Part shown: piece by piece, positions 6,980 to 12,126 of the stretch | How the letters are laid out: every line of letters begins with the position of its first letter | Numbering within the stretch: position 1 is the first letter of the stretch | NCBI GenBank assembly: GCA_030673085.1 | Contig: DAOVFE010000019.1 | Location: 1 to 12,126, forward strand | Length of the DNA stretch: 12,126 nt | Source: Anaerolineales bacterium | Lineage (GTDB): Bacteria; Chloroflexota; Anaerolineae; Anaerolineales; E44-bin32 | Direction: 5' to 3' | The notes under the pieces: generated by a model | Told to the model about the DNA's origin: nothing | The model's database searches: none | Seen by the model: only the letters and a program-made list of their open reading frames with translations | Made by a program: the position numbers and the translations under genes

Positions 6980-9463
6980 ATGGCCATAACAGAATCTAAT
7001 CGAAAATTCTATATCGGACGGACATATGATCTGAAAGAGCAAAAAACCACCCAGCAGGAGCTCTTCTACGATCCGGATGATTTAACTACACATGCCGTTG
7101 TGGTTGGAATGACCGGCTCAGGCAAGACGGGATTGTGCATTGACATTCTCGAAGAAGCCGCCTTGAAGGGCATTCCGGCCTTGCTGGTCGACCCAAAAGG
7201 GGATATTGGGAATCTTCTACTGCATTTCCCTTCCCTGGCGCCGAAGGACTTTCAACCCTGGGTTGATCCGGATGAAGCTCGGCGAGAACATAAGACAATC
7301 GAGCAGTTAGCCGCTGAGAAGGCCGCGCTTTGGAAGGATGGCCTGGCCAAATGGGGAATCCTTCCGGGACGCATTGAACAAGTTTGCAAGGCGGTAGATT
7401 ATGCTATCTATACACCCGGATCGGATGCTGGGTTGCCGATAAGCATTTTGGCATCGCTTAAAGCCCCCGAACTTGAATGGGAATCGAATCGAGAATTGCT
7501 TCTGGAGAAGATCTCCAGCACAGTGACGGCATTGCTCGGCTTAGTGGGAATTGAGGCCGATCCAATGCGTTCGCGTGAGCACATCTTGATGGCCAATATA
7601 TTTGAACATGCGTGGAAAAACGGCGTTGATCTAGATATAAGTGAACTGATTCACCAGGTTCAAACTCCACCTTTTGAAAAATTGGGCGTTTTTGAGGTAG
7701 AGAAGTTCTACCCGACAAAGGATCGTTTTGAATTGGCGATGACTCTAAATAACTTGCTAGCATCGCCGTCCTTCGCGCTCTGGGTAGAAGGCGCGCCGCT
7801 GGATATCGGCGCATTGCTATGGTCGCCGGACGGCCGGCCGCGACAGAGCGTGTTCTATCTGGCGCATTTATCCGACTCTGAGCGGATGTTCTTTGTCACT
7901 CTGTTGCTCTCGGCGGTAGAGACCTGGGTACGGGCGCAGACCGGTTCGTCTTCCTTGCGAGCTCTCCTCTATTTCGATGAGGTTTTGGGCTATTTGCCGC
8001 CGGTGGCTAAACCTCCATCGAAGGCTCCGTTGATGCGTCTGCTCAAACAAGCTCGTGCATTTGGTTTTGGAGTTATGCTGGCAACTCAGAATCCGGTTGA
8101 TCTCGATTACAAGGCGCTAAGTAATGCGGGGACGTGGTTCATTGGACGATTGCAGACCGAGCAAGATAAGAATCGGCTGCTTGATGGATTGGAAGGTGTG
8201 ACTGCCTCTCAGACCGGATTGAATCGGACGAAAGTCGATAGGTTGATTTCTGATCTCGGCAAGCGAGTCTTCCTGCTTCATAATGTGCATGAGAAAGCAC
8301 CGCAGACCTTCCAGACTCGTTGGGCGATGGCCTATTTGAGGGGGCCTATCACCCGTAATCAAATCCCTGATTTAAACGCAATGGTCGGAGCTAAGGCCGC
8401 GGCTCCGATAGCCGAACATACCGAAGCGGCGCCTATCCAGGGAACCATAGGTCAGAAAGGAGAGACGGCTTCGGCTGCACGACCTACAGTTCCTCAGGGT
8501 ATTGAGGAATATTTCCTTTCAAATAACTATACTATCTCAGAAGCGCTCAAATCGGCGGATCGTGACACAGGGAATGTGAATGTAATTGGGTTAGTGTATC
8601 GCCCGGTATTATTAGCTCAGGCAACGGCAAGGATCCTCGATCGAAAAATTAGCCTGGATGTCGAAATGCCGATAGCTGCATTAGTAGACAAGCCAGACCG
8701 GCGCGGGATGGTACGCTGGGAGGATCATGTCAACGAGCCGATCTCGATAGATGCGCTTGACCGCGGCCCGGTGTCTCAAGCCAGTTTCGACGATCTCATG
8801 GCACCGCTATCCGACGCTAAATTAATTCGCGGGATGGAAAAAGATTTTATGGATTATGTGTATCGCAATGCTGAGCTGCATCTTCTTTCAAACCCTGCTC
8901 TGGAATTGGTTGCGGAGCCAGGGACCACGACAGCCGGCTTTCGCAAGCAATGTTCAGACGCGGCGCGCAACCGGCGAGATGCAGAAGTCGAAAAATTAAA
9001 ATCCAAGTATGAGAAGAGGATAAAATCATTACAATCGAAGCTGTCCCGAGAAAAGCTGGAATTGGAAGAGGATCAGACCGAACATTCAGCTCGTAAAATG
9101 GAAGAAATGGCCACTCATGCCGAGAATCTTCTTGGGCTTTTTGGAGGTTCGCGAAGCCGGCGGCGAGTATCGACATCTTTGCGGAAACGGCGGATGACAG
9201 AGCATGCAAAGGCTGATATTGACGAGTCGCATCAGGCGATAGAATCCTACGGGAAAGAGCTGGAGGAGCTGGAAGTAGATCTGACCGAAAAGCTTGAAGA
9301 GATCGAGGAGAAATGGGCCGGCGCCGCCACCGAGATCGAAGAGGCAGTTTACACACCCTATAAGAAAAATATCTTCATCGATCAATTTGGAGTGGCCTGG
9401 TTCCCAACTTGGCAAGCGGAAGATGGCGAGGAAAGATTCGAGCTGCCGGGGTTTAAAACCTAA
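6980..9463 (+). CDS. HerA/FtsK-like P-loop ATPase with C-terminal coiled coil
   Basis: 827 residues. After a short beta-rich lead (FYIGRTYDL, DPDDLTTHAVVVG) comes Walker A GMTGSGKT (43-50), then DPKGDIGNLL (71-80), Walker B LLYFDEV (329-335, D333 and E334), the sensor-like stretch MLATQNPVDLDY (366-377) and FIGRLQTEQDK (387-397), where R390 may be an arginine finger. This is the HerA/FtsK ring-translocase superfamily (DUF87/DUF853-type annotation); members couple ATP hydrolysis to movement along DNA. An Ala/Pro/Gly-rich linker (about 470-505) leads to a second region (506-650). A highly charged coiled coil (about 660-780) is broken by a basic patch, GGSRSRRRVSTSLRKRR (722-738). The C-terminal module contains VAWFPTW. 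No membrane segment is seen. The gene forms a likely operon with the PLD-family gene. The exact substrate is unknown; hexamer formation is inferred from the family. Confidence 0.88.
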   Translation: MAITESNRKFYIGRTYDLKEQKTTQQELFYDPDDLTTHAVVVGMTGSGKTGLCIDILEEAALKGIPALLVDPKGDIGNLLLHFPSLAPKDFQPWVDPDEARREHKTIEQLAAEKAALWKDGLAKWGILPGRIEQVCKAVDYAIYTPGSDAGLPISILASLKAPELEWESNRELLLEKISSTVTALLGLVGIEADPMRSREHILMANIFEHAWKNGVDLDISELIHQVQTPPFEKLGVFEVEKFYPTKDRFELAMTLNNLLASPSFALWVEGAPLDIGALLWSPDGRPRQSVFYLAHLSDSERMFFVTLLLSAVETWVRAQTGSSSLRALLYFDEVLGYLPPVAKPPSKAPLMRLLKQARAFGFGVMLATQNPVDLDYKALSNAGTWFIGRLQTEQDKNRLLDGLEGVTASQTGLNRTKVDRLISDLGKRVFLLHNVHEKAPQTFQTRWAMAYLRGPITRNQIPDLNAMVGAKAAAPIAEHTEAAPIQGTIGQKGETASAARPTVPQGIEEYFLSNNYTISEALKSADRDTGNVNVIGLVYRPVLLAQATARILDRKISLDVEMPIAALVDKPDRRGMVRWEDHVNEPISIDALDRGPVSQASFDDLMAPLSDAKLIRGMEKDFMDYVYRNAELHLLSNPALELVAEPGTTTAGFRKQCSDAARNRRDAEVEKLKSKYEKRIKSLQSKLSREKLELEEDQTEHSARKMEEMATHAENLLGLFGGSRSRRRVSTSLRKRRMTEHAKADIDESHQAIESYGKELEELEVDLTEKLEEIEEKWAGAATEIEEAVYTPYKKNIFIDQFGVAWFPTWQAEDGEERFELPGFKT

Positions 9464-9492
9464 AGACACGAGTTGGTTTTTTAAAGCACTTT

Positions 9493-9520
9493 CTAGGCGC
9501 TCATTAGAGCGCCTAGTTTG
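9493..9520 (+). terminator. Terminator-like hairpin after the ATPase gene
   Basis: A perfect 10-bp stem, CTAGGCGCTC (9493-9502) with GAGCGCCTAG (9507-9516) and an ATTA loop, begins 30 nt after the stop codon. The following T-run is short (TTTGT), so termination may be only moderate. Confidence 0.7.
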
Positions 9521-9569
9521 TATATGAGTTTAGAGCTTTAAGTTTTGGATATTAAATGGTAATGAAACC

Positions 9570-9583
9570 CCGATTCGAATCGG
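9570..9583. repeat. Perfect 14-bp palindrome
   Basis: CCGATTCGAATCGG reads the same on both strands. It could be a dimeric-protein binding site or a chance palindrome. The central TTCGAA recalls a tRNA T-loop, but no tRNA folds around it. Confidence 0.5.
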
Positions 9584-9712
9584 TCTCGGTCGATTGAACC
9601 ACGTTCAGTTGATTTCTGTGGACTGCGCCAAGGATTGCTAGAGCATATAAGTGCTGGCTGCAAATATGGGCATGGAGGATGTTGATAAACAGAAACAATT
9701 TACCGATTAAAT

Positions 9713-9755
9713 GATAGATATGGAGTGAGAGAGTATCTCCCGCTCTATATCTATC
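9713..9755. terminator. Long hairpin, possible convergent terminator
   Basis: A 15-bp stem pairs 9713-9727 (GATAGATATGGAGTG) with 9741-9755 (CGCTCTATATCTATC), with two G-U pairs and a 13-nt loop. On the plus strand GTACTCTTTT follows. On the minus strand, in the direction of the CBM48 gene, only a short T-run follows. It may end the minus-strand transcript or either of the convergent transcripts. Confidence 0.4.
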
Positions 9756-9898
9756 GTACTCTTTTGCTGGAAAGCGTGTTTTTCGCCATTCTCGTATGAT
9801 GTGGACGACGAAGAGCCAGGGACGCACACTGCGATGAATGGCGCTCTATGCAGCCAAGCCCGAATGCCGGCAGCGATAGATCATATTTCTGATTTGGA

Positions 9899-10192
9899 TC
9901 AGATAATAACTACCGAATCTTCGGTGCCAGAGTCGTTGGGGAGATATTGATCGGCATCCCAGTCGTTTTCCCACTTATTTCCATCCAGTAAGTAGCGGAA
10001 GCGATATGATTTGCCCGACTGCAATGAAATGGTGATCGAAAAATGACCATCCTTGCGGCGGATCAGAGGATGCTTTGTAGGATCCCAGTTATTAAACTCG
10101 CCGCAAAGAGCCACGGTTTGGGCAGCTACTTTGGCTGGCAATTCAAACGTGACCCGGCAAGAACGACCTGTCTTGCAATAGTTCTTTTTCAT
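9899..10192 (-). CDS. Single-domain CBM48 / isoamylase early-set (AMPK-beta-like) protein
   Basis: 97 residues that form just one immunoglobulin-like glycogen-binding domain. The hallmarks are VALCGEFNNWDP (27-38), the mid-domain HFSITISLQSGKSYRFRYLLDG (in pieces 50-71), W74 and W78, and DQYLPNDSG (81-89). In this family the early-set domain binds alpha-glucans and normally flanks the catalytic domain of branching or debranching enzymes or sits in AMPK beta. Stand-alone copies of about 90-100 residues occur in many bacteria with unknown role. No catalytic domain, signal peptide or membrane segment is present. The start ATG at 10190-10192 (complement) is fixed by a strong ribosome site; a longer frame from 10258 would add 22 residues upstream of that site. 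It is divergent from the downstream glycosyltransferase gene. Confidence 0.87.
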   Translation of the reverse strand: MKKNYCKTGRSCRVTFELPAKVAAQTVALCGEFNNWDPTKHPLIRRKDGHFSITISLQSGKSYRFRYLLDGNKWENDWDADQYLPNDSGTEDSVVII

Positions 10193-10704
10193 AGTTTCAT
10201 TCCCTCCTAATAATACGAACACAATCTGCGCTAAATCGATTCGTAAGTCGATATACATCGTGTAGAGCGGTTATCAAGAAATTCATAACTATGACCGGGC
10301 ACATTGCAAACTGGGCCAGGATTGACCCGGCTTGAAGCGAAGCCATTATTGAGTAGCGTTAGCTCGACATACTACCAAAGAAGGTTGTAATTGTTAAGAG
10401 CAAATATAGATTTTGCAGCAGCTCTTCGGAATGGCTCGCCAATAGGGATAAATCCAAGAGAACCGCCGGGGGTTTTATGTTGCTTCTCAAAGAGCGCTAG
10501 ATAGATCGGCGAATAAGAGCAAAAAAGAGGAGAGCTTTCATAAGAAAAAGCCAGGAACTCCCCATCGGCACGCGAAGGACACTGTCGCTTGCTGCTGGAT
10601 TCTTCACGTGGGAATTTTTATATTGGCGTTATGGGGTGTCGTCATCTACAATAGTTTTGCCAAGAAGGCTTTCCACAAACTCTTAGCTCATGAAAGGCAG
10701 GTTA
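10193..10704. other. 512-nt divergent gap between CBM48 and glycosyltransferase genes
   Basis: It should hold the promoters of both divergent genes, but I see no pair of boxes good enough to name. A ribosome-site-like AGAGGAGA near 10527 has no usable start codon at the right distance. A short frame with a hydrophobic stretch ends inside the next gene and is listed separately. Confidence 0.5.
10203..10208 (-). promoter_or_regulatory. Shine-Dalgarno site of the CBM48 gene
   Basis: AGGAGG on the complement strand, 10 nt before the ATG (8 nt if read as AGGAGGGA). It decides the start at 10192. Confidence 0.8.
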
Positions 10705-10721
10705 ATGGCATCGAGAGATAA
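10608..10721 (+). CDS. Possible small single-span membrane peptide (doubtful)
   Basis: A GTG-initiated frame of 37 codons encodes a hydrophobic N-terminal stretch (GIFILALWGVVIY) and then a basic tail (AKKAFHKLL, HERQVNGIER), the plan of a small inner-membrane protein. The frame stays open upstream to about 10460 without an ATG. It overlaps the glycosyltransferase start by 17 nt in another frame, as translationally coupled genes do. There is no good ribosome site and no recognised family, so it may be a decayed gene or chance. Confidence 0.2.
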   Translation: MGIFILALWGVVIYNSFAKKAFHKLLAHERQVNGIER

Positions 10722-12126
10722 GAGAAAGCGTTATGATCAAATGATGAATACGATTGAAGAATCAGCCCCCTCAAATTGGGAAGATATTGGGCGTATATTG
10801 TCCATGATCGAGGACAGCGCCTCCGGGCGCTCTTCAATCTCCTGGCATGAATATAACCGCCGGATGGCTAAAGGAGTGGCCTTTATCACCTTCGATTATG
10901 GCATTGATGGAGTCTCTATTGAGATTTCCAAATATGCACAAGCCCTTGAGGACCGGCTAAAGGGGGAGGGCGAAACCGAAATTCATTTCATTGGCGGCGA
11001 TTTCTACCCTCAGGCAGATTCGGTAATCAAACCCGCCTGGCATCGTTTCCGCATCCCCGGCATTAACGGCTGGTCGAAATGGGGCAAGGGGAAATGGTTC
11101 TCCGGGCTTTTCTATGAAGACATGCCCGCCGGCAGCGAGGCGGCATCCAGGCTCGCAGTCGAGATCTTTCAGCAGGCGGTATCGATTTCCCGCCGGCTCG
11201 GCAGCTACCTGGCGGAGAATGACATCTCCTTGCTCATTCCGGTCAATATTCATTCCAACCCGGGGAATATGGCCCTGGCGCTTGCGGTTGCCTTGGTCAG
11301 TGAGGGTATGGGGATGTATGTCATTAATTCGAATCACGATTTCTACTGGGAGGGCGGCAAACCGGCGGATGAAAGAAAGCCGGGCGAACCGCCTGGCGTG
11401 CGGGATCATTTTTTTAGGAATGCAAGCAATAATCCGTTCTTCACTTTGTTAAAGAGACTATACCCCTGGAATGGCCGTTATTGGCTGCAGGTTAATATAA
11501 ATCGGCTGCAATCGGAAAAGCTAGCAGGCAAATTTGGATTCTCGGAGGAAAAGGTCTTTGAGCTTTCAACCAGCGTCAGCGATAAGTTCTTTGAGGATTA
11601 TTCAGATAAGGATGTTCAATCGGCCCGGCTGCGGATGAGTTATATCCTTTCGGATGGGCAGCCCATCATGCATCCGGTTCCGGTGTATACCCACCTAGCC
11701 ATTCTCGGAGAATGGATGGGGAATCAAAAGCCATGCATTTTAAGTGCGCGGGAAGGCTTGGCGCTGGATCCAACCTCTGGAAACTTGATTTACCTCCTTC
11801 AGCCAACCCGCGTCGTTGCCCGCAAGCGAATTGAAAGAGACATCCATCTCCTGATTGCACTTATAGGGCACCCGCCATTTCGGGAAATATTTGAGAATGA
11901 TGAAAAGCTTCAAATCCTACTGCAAATTACCGGTCCTACTCCCATCGAACACCAGTCTGATTTAGAGAAGCTGCTGCAGGCTTATATTCGTATGATCGAA
12001 TCTTTGCCAGATCAAATTGCTGACCGGTTGTTCCTCTCCTTTTCAGTGGGTAACGAAGAGCATCCTTCTTATACGGCGAATGGTTTTAAACGGTTGACTA
12101 TTGAAGATATCTATCGGATGGCAACC
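10705..12126 (+). CDS. GT-B glycosyltransferase (family 4-like), 5' part only
   Basis: The frame is open from the ATG at 10705 to the window edge (474 codons), so the C-terminus is missing. A weak ribosome site (AAAGGCAGG) favours this ATG over an in-frame ATG at 10690. The N-terminal domain shows VAFITFDYGIDGVSIEI (58-74), with the GVS-type loop of GT-B acceptor domains, PVNIHSNPGNMALALA (179-194) and NHDFYWEGG (210-218). The C-terminal domain begins near 360 with LLQPTRVVARKRIERDI (364-380), which contains the R and K typical of GT4 donor-phosphate binding. It probably transfers a sugar from a nucleotide-sugar in the cytoplasm. The HDFYWE motif recalls glycosyltransferases annotated as mannosylglucosylglycerate synthase-like, but this identity is a weak guess. 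No signal peptide or membrane segment is seen. Confidence 0.82.
   Translation, partial: MASRDKRKRYDQMMNTIEESAPSNWEDIGRILSMIEDSASGRSSISWHEYNRRMAKGVAFITFDYGIDGVSIEISKYAQALEDRLKGEGETEIHFIGGDFYPQADSVIKPAWHRFRIPGINGWSKWGKGKWFSGLFYEDMPAGSEAASRLAVEIFQQAVSISRRLGSYLAENDISLLIPVNIHSNPGNMALALAVALVSEGMGMYVINSNHDFYWEGGKPADERKPGEPPGVRDHFFRNASNNPFFTLLKRLYPWNGRYWLQVNINRLQSEKLAGKFGFSEEKVFELSTSVSDKFFEDYSDKDVQSARLRMSYILSDGQPIMHPVPVYTHLAILGEWMGNQKPCILSAREGLALDPTSGNLIYLLQPTRVVARKRIERDIHLLIALIGHPPFREIFENDEKLQILLQITGPTPIEHQSDLEKLLQAYIRMIESLPDQIADRLFLSFSVGNEEHPSYTANGFKRLTIEDIYRMAT

Larger units (their letters stand above)
9521..9898. other. 378-nt gap between convergent genes, no gene seen
   Basis: No frame on either strand shows a family motif or a ribosome site. 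The contents are a perfect 14-bp palindrome CCGATTCGAATCGG (9570-9583) and a long hairpin at 9713-9755. The region probably carries the 3' ends of both convergent transcripts. Confidence 0.6.

Noticed and set aside
9566..9590. tRNA fragment or phage attachment site suggested by GATTCGAATC
   Set aside because: The flanks do not form a T-arm stem with a 7-nt loop, no acceptor or anticodon arm is present, and there is no integrase.
10608..10721. N-terminus of a LemA-like protein
   Set aside because: Only a membrane span followed by a YN pair is reminiscent; the frame stops after 37 codons and lacks the rest of the LemA pattern.

Overview
The window is bacterial chromosomal DNA of moderate GC with strong AGGAGG-type ribosome binding sites. 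Several traits together suggest Chloroflexota, probably Anaerolineae: a CAD-like dihydroorotase next to a CAD-like aspartate carbamoyltransferase, an OMP-decarboxylase/OPRT fusion, a class-2-like PyrD, a large HerA/FtsK-like ATPase and a one-domain CBM48 protein. The phylum is inferred from family knowledge only; there is no rRNA or other marker here.

Positions 1-5094 are a plus-strand pyrimidine cluster: pyrC, pyrB, a pyrF-pyrE fusion, pyrD. They supply every de novo step after carbamoyl phosphate up to UMP: ATCase makes carbamoyl aspartate, DHOase cyclises it, PyrD oxidises dihydroorotate at the membrane, and the fusion protein makes and decarboxylates OMP. carAB is not in the window. A hairpin with a T-run lies directly ahead of pyrC and may be the terminator of an upstream gene or a pyr attenuator. 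PyrD has a cysteine where class 2 enzymes usually have the catalytic serine.

Positions 5095-5801 contain no convincing gene but several hairpins and a cluster of short direct and inverted repeats (TCCCTAA, GCTTGCTG, GAATTCT words).

Positions 5802-9463 are a probable two-gene operon: a membrane-anchored protein with two HKD (phospholipase D superfamily) motifs of the nuclease-like type, then an 827-residue HerA/FtsK-like P-loop ATPase with a charged coiled-coil C-terminal region. The pairing is the best candidate for an undescribed DNA-processing or defence module, but this is inference. A strong terminator-like hairpin follows.

Positions 9521-10704 hold a convergent gap with a 15-bp stem hairpin and a 14-bp palindrome, a minus-strand 97-residue CBM48/isoamylase-early-set protein, and a divergent gap. 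From 10705 a glycosyltransferase gene (GT-B, family-4-like) runs off the right end.
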